Source: Teredinibacter sp. KSP-S5-2
GTDB taxonomy: Bacteria; Pseudomonadota; Gammaproteobacteria; Pseudomonadales; Cellvibrionaceae
Length of the DNA stretch: 64,000 bases
Direction: 5' to 3'
Assembly: GCF_032773895.1 (NCBI RefSeq)
Contig: NZ_CP120416.1
Location: 1,920,001-1,984,000 of the forward strand
Below, piece by piece: positions 9,298 through 20,396 of the stretch. Below the pieces are notes generated by a model that worked only from the letters and a program-made list of their open reading frames with translations, had not been told where the DNA came from and made no database searches. The translations under genes and the position numbers were made by a program. Every line of letters begins with the position of its first letter. The stretch's first letter is position 1.

Positions 9298-10566
9298 ATG
9301 TTGAATTCCGTCCCTCTCTATATCGGCTTACGTTACACCCTGTGGAAACACCGAGGTTATATTGCCTTTGTCAGCCTGTTTGCCTTTGTGGCCATGGCAT
9401 TGGGTGTTTTTGCATTAATTGTTGTGCTTTCGGTGATGAATGGTTTTGACCGTGAGCTTAAGCATCGAATCCTACGTGTTATCCCCCATGGTTATCTGTC
9501 CAGTGATGTGCCCTTGAGTGATTGGCAGGGTTTATCCAGCGAGCTTGAACAATACAAAAGCCGTTACAAGGTATTGGCGGATGCGCCTTATATTGCCGGT
9601 CAAGGGTTAGTCAGTTTTTCTGGCGGTGTTCGGGCTATCGAAATACAGGGTGTATTACCTGACAAAGAGGTCAATGTGTCCGATGTGCATAAACACATGT
9701 TGATTGGCTCAATTGATGACTTGGGACAGACGCGATACGGCATTGTGCTAGGTAGCTTATTGGCCCGATATTTGGGTGTGACCACTGGCGATAAAGTGAA
9801 TATCACTTTGCCGGATGTGTCTGTTACGCCTGCTGGGGTTTTTCCCCGAGTAAAACGCTTTGAGGTCATTGGTGTTTTTCAGGCTGGGGCACAGGTAGAT
9901 GAATCGCTGGCATTAATTCATCTTCGCGATGCGCAAAAATTATTTCGTATGGGCAACAATGTTGACGGCTTACGATTACGTTTTGCCGATATTTATGACG
10001 CACCAAAAAATATGGGCGCGTTGGTGAATACGTTGAATGAGTCAGCATCTTTACCGGTGGCCGTAACAGGCAAAGATTGGAGTCACACTCAGGGAAATTT
10101 ATTTCAAGCGGTAAAAATGGAAAAAACCGTGGTTGGCATTATGTTGGCGGTCATCATTGCCGTTGCGGCGTTTAATATTGTGACCAGTCTGGTGATGATG
10201 GTTGCAGAAAAACGTTCGGATATCGCGGTGTTACGAACTCAGGGCCTTTCCCGGCTGAATGTGGTGAAAATTTTCATGGTGCAGGGCATCTTTATGGGCC
10301 TTATGGGAATTTTACTCGGCGCGGTTTGCGGTGTTGCGGTTGCGATTTATTTGCCTGAGATTTTTGTGTGGATTGAAAATACCCTGGGTTGGCAGTTGTT
10401 TGATCCATCGGTGTATTTTGTGACACAACTGCCTTCTGAATGGCGTTGGCAGGATACCGTGACCATTTGTGTTTTTGCATTTGTGGTGAGCGTCTTGGCG
10501 ACGATTTATCCCGCTTATCGTGCAGCGCAAATTCCTCCGGCCGAAGCCTTGAGGTATGACATTTAA
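9298..10566 (+). CDS. lolC: Lipoprotein-releasing ABC transporter permease LolC
   Basis: The protein is 422 residues of the FtsX/MacB-type permease fold. It has an N-terminal membrane helix ([17 protein letters not shown]), a large periplasmic domain, and three C-terminal helices, ending [11 protein letters not shown]. The LolCDE complex extracts outer-membrane lipoproteins from the inner membrane and passes them to LolA. The operon continues with lolD and lolE. Which permease is C and which is E is assigned by order and similarity. Confidence 0.93.
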   Translation: MLNSVPLYIGLRYTLWKHRGYIAFVSLFAFVAMALGVFALIVVLSVMNGFDRELKHRILRVIPHGYLSSDVPLSDWQGLSSELEQYKSRYKVLADAPYIAGQGLVSFSGGVRAIEIQGVLPDKEVNVSDVHKHMLIGSIDDLGQTRYGIVLGSLLARYLGVTTGDKVNITLPDVSVTPAGVFPRVKRFEVIGVFQAGAQVDESLALIHLRDAQKLFRMGNNVDGLRLRFADIYDAPKNMGALVNTLNESASLPVAVTGKDWSHTQGNLFQAVKMEKTVVGIMLAVIIAVAAFNIVTSLVMMVAEKRSDIAVLRTQGLSRLNVVKIFMVQGIFMGLMGILLGAVCGVAVAIYLPEIFVWIENTLGWQLFDPSVYFVTQLPSEWRWQDTVTICVFAFVVSVLATIYPAYRAAQIPPAEALRYDI

Positions 10567-10579
10567 GAGATCGAGTGAT

Positions 10580-11260
10580 ATGACGGATAGGGTGTTGTCC
10601 TGTACGGATGTAGTAAAAAGTTATCGTCAGGGGCCGGATAAAGTTGAGGTGCTCACTGGCGTGAACCTGCAGGTGAATGCGGGTGAACGTATTGCCATTA
10701 TTGGTGCGTCCGGCAGTGGTAAAAGTACCTTGCTGAATTTGCTGGGCGGTTTGGATATTGCCGATTCTGGCAGCGTTGAAATCAATGGCCAGAGTTTGCA
10801 GGACAGCTCCGAGTTTCAGCGGGGGGTAATTCGCAATCGTTATCTCGGGTTTGTTTATCAATTTCATCACCTGTTACCCGAGTTTGATGCTGTGGAAAAT
10901 GTGGCAATGCCGCTGCTTATTGGCAAGGCGGGTAAACAGCAAGCGAAGCAAGCTGCCAAGGCGTTACTTGAGAAGGTGGGCTTGGCATCGCGTTTTACTC
11001 ATCGACCAGCCGAGCTTTCTGGCGGCGAGCGTCAGCGTGTGGCGATTGCCCGCTCATTAGCGAATAACCCGAGCTGTGTGTTGATGGATGAACCGACCGG
11101 TAACCTGGATCGGGGCAATGCACAAGCGATCCAGAATCTGATGCTTGAGCTTAGCCGTGAGTCTTCCACCAGTTTTATTGTGGTTACCCATGATTCGAGT
11201 GTGGCCGAATCCATGGATTCAATTTATGAATTGAGCAATGGGAAGCTGCATAAACAATGA
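10580..11260 (+). CDS. lolD: Lipoprotein-releasing ABC transporter ATPase LolD
   Basis: The protein is 226 residues from ATG 10580, preferred over the in-frame ATG 10556 that lies inside lolC. Walker A is GASGSGKST, the signature is [17 protein letters not shown], and Walker B is [11 protein letters not shown]. It powers lipoprotein release together with LolC and LolE. Its stop overlaps the lolE start by four bases. Confidence 0.96.
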   Translation: MTDRVLSCTDVVKSYRQGPDKVEVLTGVNLQVNAGERIAIIGASGSGKSTLLNLLGGLDIADSGSVEINGQSLQDSSEFQRGVIRNRYLGFVYQFHHLLPEFDAVENVAMPLLIGKAGKQQAKQAAKALLEKVGLASRFTHRPAELSGGERQRVAIARSLANNPSCVLMDEPTGNLDRGNAQAIQNLMLELSRESSTSFIVVTHDSSVAESMDSIYELSNGKLHKQ

Positions 11261-12489
11261 GTGGAATCCCGTTATTTATTGGTTTGCGCTACACCAACGC
11301 GGGTAAAAAAAACCAGCTGGTGTCCTTTTTGTCCATTATTTCCACCTTGGGTTTGATTGTCGGGGTCAGTTTACTGGTTGCGGTGCTATCCATCATGAAT
11401 GGGTTTGACCGGGAACTGCGGGAAAAGATACTGGGCCTGGTGCCGCAGGCTGCGATATATCAACATGGTGGTATTGATGATTGGCAGTTTGTACGGGAAA
11501 AAGTGCTGCGCGACGAAGCCATTACTGCGGCAGCGCCCTTTGTTCAGTTGAGCGGTTTGTCGCGCTATAAAAGCAATACCTCCTCGGTTCTGCTATACGG
11601 AATCGACAGTCAGTTGGAGAAAGAGGTTTCCTTAATTGAGGAGTATATCGATCCTCAGCTGCTGGATTCCTTGGACAGTGATTCCCCCCGGATTCTATTA
11701 GGACAGGGGCTGGCAAATAAGTTGGATGTTGTGGTTGGCGAGAAGATCATGCTACTGATTCCAAACATGCAGAATACGCGTGCAGCACCGAAGCTGCAGT
11801 ATTTTGAGGTGGTTGGGCTTCTACAATCCAATACCGAGCTGGATACACGTTTGGCTCTCACATCCTTAACACAGGCCTCGGCGCTTTCCGAGTACCCCGG
11901 GCGTGTCAGTGGGGTGCGTCTAACCCTGAAGGATATTTTCTCTGCTCCGAACGTGGTTTACTCCCAAATGCTGCAATTAGGTGCTGGTTTTTATGGTAAC
12001 AACTGGACGCGAACCCACGGCAACTTGTATCACGCGATCCACATGTCCCGTAATCTGGTTGGATTACTGATGGGCCTGATTGTGGCGATTGCGGCATTTA
12101 ATGTGGTGTCGACCCTGGTGATGGTGGTGATCGAGAAAAAAGGGGATATCGCTATCCTTCGCACGATGGGTGCCAGCTCTTCGGATATTGTGAAAATCTT
12201 CCTGGTTCTGGGCAGTGTTATTGGCTTTATCGGCACGGCGTTAGGCGTTGGCTTTGGTGTGCTGCTTGCCGTGACGGCTCAGGATTTGATGCACTGGCTG
12301 GAGTTGCAACTGGGGATTCAATTTCTGAAAAGCGATGTTTACCCGCTTACGTATTTACCTTCTGAGATTTTACTTTCCGATATTGTTACTGTGGGTTTAA
12401 CCGCGATGGCGTTAAGTTTTCTTGCGGCGATTTATCCTGCATGGAAGGCGAGTCGGGTTCAGCCGGCAGAGGCGCTACGGTACGAATAG
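11257..12489 (+). CDS. lolE: Lipoprotein-releasing ABC transporter permease LolE
   Basis: The protein is 410 residues, paralogous to LolC. It opens [22 protein letters not shown], has the [16 protein letters not shown] helix end, and finishes [13 protein letters not shown]. Start and upstream stop overlap (ATGA), which shows translational coupling with lolD. Having both LolC and LolE, rather than a single LolF, fits a gammaproteobacterium. Confidence 0.94.
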   Translation: MSGIPLFIGLRYTNAGKKNQLVSFLSIISTLGLIVGVSLLVAVLSIMNGFDRELREKILGLVPQAAIYQHGGIDDWQFVREKVLRDEAITAAAPFVQLSGLSRYKSNTSSVLLYGIDSQLEKEVSLIEEYIDPQLLDSLDSDSPRILLGQGLANKLDVVVGEKIMLLIPNMQNTRAAPKLQYFEVVGLLQSNTELDTRLALTSLTQASALSEYPGRVSGVRLTLKDIFSAPNVVYSQMLQLGAGFYGNNWTRTHGNLYHAIHMSRNLVGLLMGLIVAIAAFNVVSTLVMVVIEKKGDIAILRTMGASSSDIVKIFLVLGSVIGFIGTALGVGFGVLLAVTAQDLMHWLELQLGIQFLKSDVYPLTYLPSEILLSDIVTVGLTAMALSFLAAIYPAWKASRVQPAEALRYE

Positions 12490-12493
12490 CGAG

Positions 12494-13021
12494 TTATTGT
12501 TTTTCTGGCTCGTCCGGGTTTTGCCTTTTCTTCCAGCGTGTTATTACGTGCCAACGCCATGTCCATTGAATGGTGATGTAGCCTAAAGCGCCAAAAAATA
12601 CGCTGGAGATTAAACATCCCAATAGCAGCGGTTCCCAGATCAAAGGGAAGTGCGTTTCGAACCAGCTCCAAGTCCAATCAAAATGAATATCCCTTATCGG
12701 TGTATGGAGGATACGTGCGCCGATCATGTATGCGCCGAAGTAGATAAAGGGGAATGTCAGTGGGTTGGTGATCCAGACTAGGGAAATTGCGATTGGCAAA
12801 TTACAGCGGAACAGGAGAGCCCCAAGTGCAGCGAGAGGAATTTGCCCAGGTAAGGGTAAAAAGGCGAGAAAAAGACCAACAAAAAACGCAACGGAAACGG
12901 AATGCCTGTTCAGATGAAATAAATTGGGGTCGTGTAGCAGTACCCCCAAGAACTTCAGAGCAGGATTCTTTCGAATTTCACTGGGGTCAGGGATCCAGCG
13001 TTTAAACAGCTTACGTGGCAT
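12494..13021 (-). CDS. DUF2062 membrane protein
   Basis: The protein is 175 residues with a PNLFHLNRHSVSVAFFVGLFLAFLPLPGQ block and two to three membrane segments, typical of DUF2062. The function is unknown. It converges on lolE with a four-base gap. In several gammaproteobacteria it sits between the lol operon and comEC, as here. Confidence 0.85.
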   Translation of the reverse strand: MPRKLFKRWIPDPSEIRKNPALKFLGVLLHDPNLFHLNRHSVSVAFFVGLFLAFLPLPGQIPLAALGALLFRCNLPIAISLVWITNPLTFPFIYFGAYMIGARILHTPIRDIHFDWTWSWFETHFPLIWEPLLLGCLISSVFFGALGYITIQWTWRWHVITRWKKRQNPDEPEKQ

Positions 13022-13240
13022 CTATGATCATTAACTATTTTCGGGGGCGCTATTATGCAGAGACTTGCTATGCTTTTCTAGCAGAAGCTGCGGTTACTTT
13101 GTCTTTTGTCATCTTTGTCTACTATGTTGCCTTTCGGGCGTAAGCGGTATGTGAAAAAAAACGCAAAGGGTCGTCGTGACTTAATATTTTTGTCACAATG
13201 ACCAAGGTAAGGATAACCCTCTGGCTCACGGATAGAACCA

Positions 13241-15586
13241 ATGTATTTTCTTGTTTCGTTTGTTCTCGGCGCATTGATCGCATTTATTCAACCGGCATTA
13301 CCCAATGCCGCACTCTACACTACGTTGTCTTTTGTACTGGTGATTGGCCTGGGCTGTTTGCTCCGTTATCGGTATACAGGACTATTTATATTGGTTGGCC
13401 TGCATAGTGGTGCTTTGATCTGTTTTGTGCGAATGGATTTTATTCTTGCGGGTTTGTTTCCTAATGGCCACGAAAAACTGGATATTCCGGTTAGTGCGGA
13501 GGTGGTGGGGCTGCCTTATCGGGGAGATCGTGCACTGCGCTTTGAGGCCAGAGTTTCCTTGCAAAATATACCTGTGGGAACACTTCCGCCTGACGTGGTT
13601 CGGTATTTCTCTGCACCAAAAAAGATCAAGCTAAGCTGGTATTCGTCTCAACACCTTCAGTCCGGTGATGTGTGGAATTTTACTATCCGTCTGCGGCGAC
13701 CGAGGGGATTGGTTAATCCCAGTGGATTTGATTATCAGGCCTGGTTGATCGCCAATGGTATTTCCGGGGTAGGTTATGTCCGTCCAGGTGGCGAAGAATT
13801 TTTATACAGTCACATTTCTATTGATCGATTACGTTACGGATTACGAGAAAAACTTATCGATTCAAACCCAGTACTTGATCACCCCGAATTAATATCGGCA
13901 CTAATGGTTGGAGATAAAAGCCGAATTAGCGCAGAGCAATGGAAGCTGTTTGCTCAAACAGGCATCAATCATCTTATGGCTATTTCCGGCTTACATTTGG
14001 GGCTTGTTACCGGCGTTGTCTACTTTCTAAGCTTTCTCTTTGCCCGTTTAGTGGCTTTGTGTTTTCGCCGAGAAAAGCCTTGGCTTAGGACGCTTGCGCC
14101 TTTGGTCAGTTGTTTCTCGGCTGTGTTCTATGCCGCCTTGGCCGGTTTTTCCGTTCCCACCCAGCGCGCATTATTGTGTGTTTTATTTATTCAGGCTGTG
14201 TTTTTCTTTGGTGCTCGCGTCAGTATTTTTCGTTTGCTCTTACTTGTTGCTGTGCTGTTAATTGGTGTTCAGCCTTTTAATTTGGGCCAGCCTGGTTTTT
14301 GGTTAAGTTTTGGTGCGGTGTTCGTGTTGCTTTTCTGTTTTTCGTTACCGGGTGTTTCTGCAACGAAGAGCGTGTGGGGCGTCCCGAATTATGTATTGGT
14401 TTATGGTAAAGCCCAGCTTGTAATTTTTATTGGTTTGTTTGTTGTTTTGGTTTTTCATGCTTTGCCTCTGTCAGCAATAAGCCCATTGGCTAATCTTATT
14501 GCCGTACCAGTTGTTTCATTCCTCGTTGTACCGTTTATTCTGTTGTCCACGCTATTAATTGAGGTTGCTCCGCTACTTGCAAACGGGTGTCTTGCTTTTG
14601 CCGATTGGGTGTTGTTTTTATTAATGAATTTTTTAAGAGTGTTAAGCACTTTTTTCGAACAGGATTACTGGCAGGTTTCTTTTTCTGAAAAAAGCGGGTT
14701 ATTTATAGCAAGCGGAGTTTTAGCAACAATATTATGTCTTACGCCTAAGCCCCTTAACTTGCGCGTTTTGGGAGTGGCCTGTTTTATTTTATTTCTTTTT
14801 CCGCGAGAAAATACATCCGCTGGTTTTCAAATGACGACTCTGGATGTTGGTCAGGGGTTGGCCATACATATGAATTCAAGTAACCAGAGTTTGCTTTACG
14901 ACACTGGCGCAAAGTTTAGTGATAAGTTCGATATTGGTAGTGCCGTGGTTACACCCTTTATACAAAAGCAACGGTCACTTAAGTTGGATATGGTGTTATC
15001 TCATAATGACAATGATCATGCCGGTGGCGCTTTATCCGTGCTTGATTCAGTTGATGTGCAGAGTCTTTGGTTGGGAGAGCCTGAACATATCTATGCACGA
15101 GGGCAGCTTTGTCATGCTGGCCAGGAATTCCGATTGGGCGCGGCCCATGTGGAAGTATTATGGCCGGATCGCCAGCACCAGCAGGTATTGGCCAAGTCCA
15201 ACAACTATTCCTGCGTGCTAGTTGTTACGGTTTTTGGACGTAAGTTTTTGTTGCCCGGAGATATCGAACAGGAAGTTGAGCGTATTTTAATCAGGGAAAA
15301 CCTGTTGCCATCCGATATTGATGTGTTGGTGGCTCCTCATCATGGCAGTAAAACCTCATCTTCATTCGACTTTATCCGGCAGCTGGCCCCCAAACACGTG
15401 ATATTCAGTACTGGGTATAAAAACCGGTACGGACATCCTCACGGTGCGGTGATTAGCCGATATCAAGACATGGCCAGCACACTTTGGGATACCGCTTACG
15501 ATGGTGCGATCACAATTAATGTTTCCCCGGAAGGCGTGTTGGAAGTCCTGGCGGAGAGAGACAACAATCGACGGATATGGTACTAA
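13241..15586 (+). CDS. comEC: DNA internalisation competence protein ComEC/Rec2
   Basis: The protein is 781 residues, full length. It has an N-terminal DUF4131 part, then the Competence membrane domain with GINHLMAISGLHLGLVTG, many membrane helices, and a C-terminal metallo-beta-lactamase-like domain (LSHNDNDHAGGALSV; PHHGSKTSS). It forms the inner-membrane channel for single-stranded DNA uptake in natural transformation. Natural competence would also feed the integron downstream, but no other competence gene is in view. Confidence 0.93.
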   Translation: MYFLVSFVLGALIAFIQPALPNAALYTTLSFVLVIGLGCLLRYRYTGLFILVGLHSGALICFVRMDFILAGLFPNGHEKLDIPVSAEVVGLPYRGDRALRFEARVSLQNIPVGTLPPDVVRYFSAPKKIKLSWYSSQHLQSGDVWNFTIRLRRPRGLVNPSGFDYQAWLIANGISGVGYVRPGGEEFLYSHISIDRLRYGLREKLIDSNPVLDHPELISALMVGDKSRISAEQWKLFAQTGINHLMAISGLHLGLVTGVVYFLSFLFARLVALCFRREKPWLRTLAPLVSCFSAVFYAALAGFSVPTQRALLCVLFIQAVFFFGARVSIFRLLLLVAVLLIGVQPFNLGQPGFWLSFGAVFVLLFCFSLPGVSATKSVWGVPNYVLVYGKAQLVIFIGLFVVLVFHALPLSAISPLANLIAVPVVSFLVVPFILLSTLLIEVAPLLANGCLAFADWVLFLLMNFLRVLSTFFEQDYWQVSFSEKSGLFIASGVLATILCLTPKPLNLRVLGVACFILFLFPRENTSAGFQMTTLDVGQGLAIHMNSSNQSLLYDTGAKFSDKFDIGSAVVTPFIQKQRSLKLDMVLSHNDNDHAGGALSVLDSVDVQSLWLGEPEHIYARGQLCHAGQEFRLGAAHVEVLWPDRQHQQVLAKSNNYSCVLVVTVFGRKFLLPGDIEQEVERILIRENLLPSDIDVLVAPHHGSKTSSSFDFIRQLAPKHVIFSTGYKNRYGHPHGAVISRYQDMASTLWDTAYDGAITINVSPEGVLEVLAERDNNRRIWY

Positions 15587-15780
15587 ACCCGTGTGAAATA
15601 CTCCTAGGTCAAGCTCAATAGGGCTGACGGTTGGCTAAGGTATTGAGCGGAATCTGAACAGCTGTCGCGCTTGTGTAACATGCATGTACAAAAGCACAGA
15701 TTTCAGGACATGATTCGGGTATCATTTGCCGACTTTAACTCTTAATAACGACAGAATTTTAAAAGCAGTGGGAGTAACAG

Positions 15781-16407
15781 GTGTTTGAGATTTTATCTTC
15801 CGGTGGCTGGTTAATGTTACCGATCATTTTATGTTCAGTTGCGGTAATCGGTATTTCATTTGAACGTTATTGGACTCTCAATCCAGCCAAGATCGCACCC
15901 AAACATCAGTTGGGACAGGTTTGGGCTTGGATTCAGAGTAATGAGCTGGATAGCGAAAAGCTGAAAAAGCTGCGTCGTTCATCCAAGTTGGGCTTCATCC
16001 TTTCTGCCGGATTGAGTAATTCCCGTCACGGGCGAGAAGTGATGAAAGACAGTATTGAAGAGGCCGCAAGTAGTGTGGTGCACGATATGGAACGTTTCCT
16101 TGGGGCACTGGGTACGATCGCGGCTATCGCACCGTTGCTCGGTTTGTTGGGAACCGTGATCGGTATGATCAAAGTGTTCACTGCACTGAATCTGGAGGGT
16201 GCGGGTAATGCGGCGGTATTGGCTGGAGGGATTTCCGAAGCTCTGGTGACTACAGCTGCAGGTTTGTGTGTTGCGATTCCGGCCATGATTACTCACCGTT
16301 TCTTTGTTCGTCGAGTGGATTCTCTGGTGGTGACCATGGAACAGGAAGCCGTAAAGCTGGTGGATGCTTTACACAGTGAAAGACGTGTCGACCTGAAAGC
16401 GGGGTAG
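15781..16407 (+). CDS. exbB: ExbB/TolQ-type proton channel protein
   Basis: The protein is 208 residues starting at GTG with GGGAGTAACAG upstream. It has three membrane segments, with the AAIAPLLGLLGTVIGMIKVF helix and the GGISEALVTTAAGLCVAIPA helix typical of the MotA/TolQ/ExbB family. With ExbD it would energise a TonB-like process. It begins a run exbB-exbD-lpxK-kdsB-phosphatase-murB with very short gaps. In this context it is sometimes called exbB2, and its TonB partner is not nearby. Confidence 0.9.
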   Translation: MFEILSSGGWLMLPIILCSVAVIGISFERYWTLNPAKIAPKHQLGQVWAWIQSNELDSEKLKKLRRSSKLGFILSAGLSNSRHGREVMKDSIEEAASSVVHDMERFLGALGTIAAIAPLLGLLGTVIGMIKVFTALNLEGAGNAAVLAGGISEALVTTAAGLCVAIPAMITHRFFVRRVDSLVVTMEQEAVKLVDALHSERRVDLKAG

Positions 16408-16410
16408 TCC

Positions 16411-16848
16411 ATGCAATTTCGTCGTCAGGTAAAAGCGGAAGAGAGCGTGAACCTCACGCCTCTGATTGATGTGGTCTTTTTACTACTGATCTTTTTTATG
16501 GTCTCCACGACCTTTACCAAAGAGACGCATCTAAAAGTAGATCTGCCCGAAGCGGTTGGCGATAAGCAACCCGCTGCGGCCTCAAAAATCGAAGTGGTGG
16601 TTGGCCCTCAGGGTGGTTATGCCATTAATGGAAAATCTCTGGTAAATAGCCAGGTGGATACGCTGCGTCGTGCAGTCGAAGAGTTGTCATCCGGGGACAA
16701 TAGTATTCCGTTTATTATTACCGGTGATTCAAAAGCACCGTATCAGTCTGTGGTCACGGTTATGGACCTTGCAGGACAAATGGGATTTGCCAAGTTAAGC
16801 ATGACAACACGTATGCCTTCGGACAGTGAAGACAGTGGTGAAAAATAA
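16411..16848 (+). CDS. exbD: ExbD/TolR-type biopolymer transport protein
   Basis: The protein is 145 residues with one N-terminal membrane helix that includes the conserved aspartate (NLTPLIDVVFLLLIFFMVSTTF) and a periplasmic domain. It couples the proton-motive force to TonB together with ExbB. It starts three bases after the exbB stop and ends five bases before lpxK. Confidence 0.92.
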   Translation: MQFRRQVKAEESVNLTPLIDVVFLLLIFFMVSTTFTKETHLKVDLPEAVGDKQPAAASKIEVVVGPQGGYAINGKSLVNSQVDTLRRAVEELSSGDNSIPFIITGDSKAPYQSVVTVMDLAGQMGFAKLSMTTRMPSDSEDSGEK

Positions 16849-16853
16849 TTGGT

Positions 16854-17921
16854 ATGTCATTCAGATCCGCAATAGAAAAACGTTGGTACGCTAAAAAGCC
16901 GGGAGTATTAAGCGCGCTTGCCCCCCTGGAGTTTCTCTACGAAGGCGTGAGCCGTATACGACGAGCCCGGTTAGAGAGCAAGCAAACGCCATTAAGTGTG
17001 CCAGTTGTGGTGGTCGGTAATATTACGGTTGGCGGCACAGGTAAAACACCGTTAATTATTGCGCTGATCAAACATCTGCAAAAAAATGGTTTTCACCCCG
17101 GCGTAGTGTCTCGCGGTTATGGTCGAAATAGTCAATACGAAAACAGTGTTCACTGTGTCGGTTCATTATCGACTCCGGCCGAAGCTGGGGACGAACCTAT
17201 TTTGATTTTTCATCAGACCAGTTGCCCTGTGGCAGTTGCGGATGATCGTCTTGATGCAGCACAGAGATTAATCGAGAATTTCTCCTGTGATGTTATTCTG
17301 AGTGATGACGGCTTACAGCATTACCGCTTGCCGAGAGATATGGAAATTGCCGTCATTGATGGACGACGTACATTTGGTAACGAGCACTTATTACCTGTAG
17401 GCCCTTTGCGTGAGCCGGTTGAGCGCTTAAATGAAGTGGATTGCATTATCGTGAATGGTGATGTGAGTAAACTCACGGTGGGCAGTCTGGTTAAAAAATC
17501 TGTTCAGGTTGCAGTTAAACCTGTTGGTTTGTGTGATGTTAAATCGTCAACGCGTTTACCCATTGATGCTATCTCTGATGCCCAAGACCCGATTGCGATT
17601 TCAGGTATTGGTAATCCGGATAAGTTTTTTTCCACGCTAAAAGGTTTATCCGTTAAGTTTGAAACTCAGGTGTTTGACGATCACCATAATTATGTTTTGG
17701 ACGATATCACCCAATTTGTTGGTCGTGACGTCATTATGACTTCGAAAGATGCGGTTAAAATCCAACAGTTAATAAAAGAAAATCCGAATAATGACAAGCT
17801 GACAAATACGGGCTTATGGTATTTGGATATTCAATTGGATATCCCCGACGCTTTTCTGGATGCCTTTGTCAATTCTGTTCGAAAACTTTTTCAACAGAAA
17901 AAAACTGCAATAAAAAAATAA
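16854..17921 (+). CDS. lpxK: Tetraacyldisaccharide 4'-kinase
   Basis: The protein is 355 residues. It phosphorylates the 4' position of the lipid A disaccharide at the inner membrane. The P-loop is NITVGGTGKTPL, followed by SRGYG and the DVILSDDGLQHYRL block, all hallmarks of LpxK. It lies in the envelope gene run with kdsB. Confidence 0.96.
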   Translation: MSFRSAIEKRWYAKKPGVLSALAPLEFLYEGVSRIRRARLESKQTPLSVPVVVVGNITVGGTGKTPLIIALIKHLQKNGFHPGVVSRGYGRNSQYENSVHCVGSLSTPAEAGDEPILIFHQTSCPVAVADDRLDAAQRLIENFSCDVILSDDGLQHYRLPRDMEIAVIDGRRTFGNEHLLPVGPLREPVERLNEVDCIIVNGDVSKLTVGSLVKKSVQVAVKPVGLCDVKSSTRLPIDAISDAQDPIAISGIGNPDKFFSTLKGLSVKFETQVFDDHHNYVLDDITQFVGRDVIMTSKDAVKIQQLIKENPNNDKLTNTGLWYLDIQLDIPDAFLDAFVNSVRKLFQQKKTAIKK

Positions 17922-17933
17922 AATTCCTTGCTT

Positions 17934-18692
17934 ATGAAGTACACCGTTATTATTCCTGCACGTTTTCAGTCGTCCCGGTTGCCTGGCAAACCTCTGGCAG
18001 ATATCGCCGGCAAACCGATGATTCAACGTGTATATGAAAGTGCCAGCGCCAGTGATGCAGAACAAATTATTGTGGCCACGGATAATCAAAAAGTATTCGA
18101 TACTGTCAAAGGTTTTGGTGGTGAAGTCTGTATGACATCGGAAACTCATGAGTCTGGAACCGATAGACTGCAGGAAGTGGCGGCGCAATATCATTTCGAT
18201 GAAGAACATATCGTGGTGAATGTGCAAGGGGATGAACCGCTCATTCCTGCGGCGGTTATTAATCAAGTGGCCCGAAATCTTGATTCAAACCCTGATGTTA
18301 GCGCCGCAACTTTGTCTGAATCTATTACCAATAAAACAGTGTTGTTTGATCCAAACTGCGTAAAAGTTGTTGCAGATAAAAATGGCCGTGCCTGCTATTT
18401 TTCCCGTGCGCCGATTCCCTGGGTTCGGGATGCCTTTGCCGAAGGCGCAGAATCATTACCGGACAGTCCATTATTTCAGCGGCATATTGGTATATATGCT
18501 TATCGTGTTGGAATGCTAAATCGATTCGTTCAATGGCCTATTGGTGGTTTGGAAAGTCTGGAAAAATTAGAGCAGCTGCGCATTCTTGAAAATGGTGAAA
18601 ACATTCATGTTCAGGAAGCTTGCGAAGTGGTACCTGGTGGTGTGGATACACCAGAAGATTTAATTCGAATTCAAGCCGAGTTTGGTGTGTAG
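17934..18692 (+). CDS. kdsB: CMP-KDO synthetase
   Basis: The protein is 252 residues from ATG 17934; a TTG two codons upstream is possible but less likely. It activates KDO with CTP for lipopolysaccharide core synthesis. The nucleotidyltransferase N-terminus [19 protein letters not shown], the NVQGDEP metal-binding motif and GGVDTPEDL are present. Confidence 0.96.
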   Translation: MKYTVIIPARFQSSRLPGKPLADIAGKPMIQRVYESASASDAEQIIVATDNQKVFDTVKGFGGEVCMTSETHESGTDRLQEVAAQYHFDEEHIVVNVQGDEPLIPAAVINQVARNLDSNPDVSAATLSESITNKTVLFDPNCVKVVADKNGRACYFSRAPIPWVRDAFAEGAESLPDSPLFQRHIGIYAYRVGMLNRFVQWPIGGLESLEKLEQLRILENGENIHVQEACEVVPGGVDTPEDLIRIQAEFGV

Positions 18693-18696
18693 TGGT

Positions 18697-19179
18697 ATGC
18701 AGAAAATACACGTACTATTTGTTTGTTTAGGTAATATATGCCGCTCGCCTACGGCCCATGGCGTTTTTCAGCAATTGGTTGATGACAGTGGTTTAACAGA
18801 TTATTTTGATATTGATTCTGCTGGTACATCGGGCTGGCATATTGGTAAAAAACCGGACTCCAGAACAATGGTTGCAGCCAAAAAACGAGGCTATGATTTA
18901 TCTGCCCTTCGTGGTCGTCAAGTCGACGTTGATGATTTTGAAAAATACGATTACATTTTGGCGATGGACGAAAGCAATCTAAAGGACTTACAAGTATTAC
19001 AGCCTTCCCATTATTCTGGTGTATTAACCCTTTTTCTTAATTACTTTCCTGAAAGCAGTTATAACGAAGTTCCAGACCCTTATTATGGTGGTGATAAAGG
19101 CTTTGATACGGTTTTGGATTTGGTAGAGGCCGCTTCTCAAGGCTTGTTGACAACAATTCGTAACGAGAAAAATCTTTAA
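18697..19179 (+). CDS. Low-molecular-weight protein-tyrosine phosphatase
   Basis: The protein is 160 residues. The N-terminal P-loop is VCLGNICRSP (CX5R), and the C-terminal catalytic aspartate is in VPDPYYGG. ATG 18697 is preferred over TTG 18682, which overlaps kdsB. Its place between kdsB and murB is conserved in Pseudomonas-like genomes. Substrates are unknown. Its stop overlaps the murB start by one base. Confidence 0.9.
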   Translation: MQKIHVLFVCLGNICRSPTAHGVFQQLVDDSGLTDYFDIDSAGTSGWHIGKKPDSRTMVAAKKRGYDLSALRGRQVDVDDFEKYDYILAMDESNLKDLQVLQPSHYSGVLTLFLNYFPESSYNEVPDPYYGGDKGFDTVLDLVEAASQGLLTTIRNEKNL

Positions 19180-20198
19180 TGCAATTTGTTGCGGATGTTG
19201 ATTTAACTACTAAAAACACGCTGGCTGTTCCGTCCCGTTGTGATTGGTTTTGTGCACCTGAAAATATGGATGATATTTTTGAGGCCATTGGCTGGGCAAA
19301 AAAGCGCGCACAAAAAATCAATATATTAGGTGGGGGCAGTAATCTGTTACTCGCAGAAAAAATTTCCGGCCTCGTTATTCAGCCGAAAATAAAAGGCATT
19401 GATATTCTTGCGGAAGAATATGGGGATGTGCTTATTCGGGTAGGGGCTGGGGAGATTTGGGAAGACTTGGTGAATTGGGCAGAGCAAAATAGCCTGTCTG
19501 GTATTGAAAACCTGACTTTGATTCCTGGTACTGTCGGTGCAGCACCTATTCAGAATATTGGTGCATACGGTTGTGAATTAAAAGATGTTTTTGAGCAACT
19601 GACGGCAATTAATCTTGAGTCGGGTGCCGTGGATATCTTTGATCGCGAAGGATGCAGATTTGCATATCGTGAAAGTATTTTTAAACGAGAGTTGGATCAG
19701 AAGTATATTATCACTCATGTTGTTCTTCGTTTGAGTCGATCTCCGAAGCTAAACCTGTCATATCCAGCGTTAGCAAATGCTTTTGTTGACAGGGATATTT
19801 CGCAGATTGGGTCAAAAGAGGTGTTATCTGCGATAAGGCAGATACGGCAAACTAAGCTGCCTGACCCGAAGGTAATTCCTAATGCTGGTAGTTTCTTTCA
19901 AAACCCGGTAATTAGTCAGTTGCAGTATGAACAGTTAAAGGCCGAATACCCGTTAATGCCTTGTTACCACCAACCGAATCGGCAGGTTAAAATACCAGCT
20001 GGTTGGTTGATTGAGCAGGCAGGTTGGCGCGGAAGGCAAAAAAATGGAATTAAAATCCACGAAAGGCAGGCGTTGGTTCTCACAAATCCAGAAGGCTGCT
20101 CGGTCGATGTTATTTATTCTGTTGCCAGGCAAATACAGTCAGATGTTCAAGGGTTATTCTCGATTCATTTAGACATCGAGCCTAGGTATATATCCTAA
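19179..20198 (+). CDS. murB: UDP-N-acetylenolpyruvoylglucosamine reductase
   Basis: The protein is 339 residues, the long E. coli-type (type I) MurB. It reduces the enolpyruvyl group to give UDP-MurNAc in peptidoglycan synthesis. FAD-binding motifs ILGGGSNLLL and IPGTVGAAPIQNIGAYG are present, and NAGSFFQNPV carries the catalytic serine region. Confidence 0.95.
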   Translation: MQFVADVDLTTKNTLAVPSRCDWFCAPENMDDIFEAIGWAKKRAQKINILGGGSNLLLAEKISGLVIQPKIKGIDILAEEYGDVLIRVGAGEIWEDLVNWAEQNSLSGIENLTLIPGTVGAAPIQNIGAYGCELKDVFEQLTAINLESGAVDIFDREGCRFAYRESIFKRELDQKYIITHVVLRLSRSPKLNLSYPALANAFVDRDISQIGSKEVLSAIRQIRQTKLPDPKVIPNAGSFFQNPVISQLQYEQLKAEYPLMPCYHQPNRQVKIPAGWLIEQAGWRGRQKNGIKIHERQALVLTNPEGCSVDVIYSVARQIQSDVQGLFSIHLDIEPRYIS

Positions 20199-20230
20199 AA
20201 AGTGGGTTTTATCCTCTTTACGAATACGCT

Positions 20231-20253
20231 TTATCCCACATGCTTCGGGATAA
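20231..20253 (+). terminator. Hairpin after murB
   Basis: TTATCCC and GGGATAA pair across a ten-base loop, 30 bases past the murB stop. The T content afterwards is weak, so this is a tentative terminator. Confidence 0.4.
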
Positions 20254-20396
20254 GTTATTCCGATCTATACTAGAAAAGTATGTTTATTACCAATTAATAA
20301 TGTAATATTAAAGTTTCAACTCGATTGGAAGAAATCGAGATCAAACAATTATAAAAACAATATTTAAAAAAACATCTCACAGGTAGAGGTAATCTA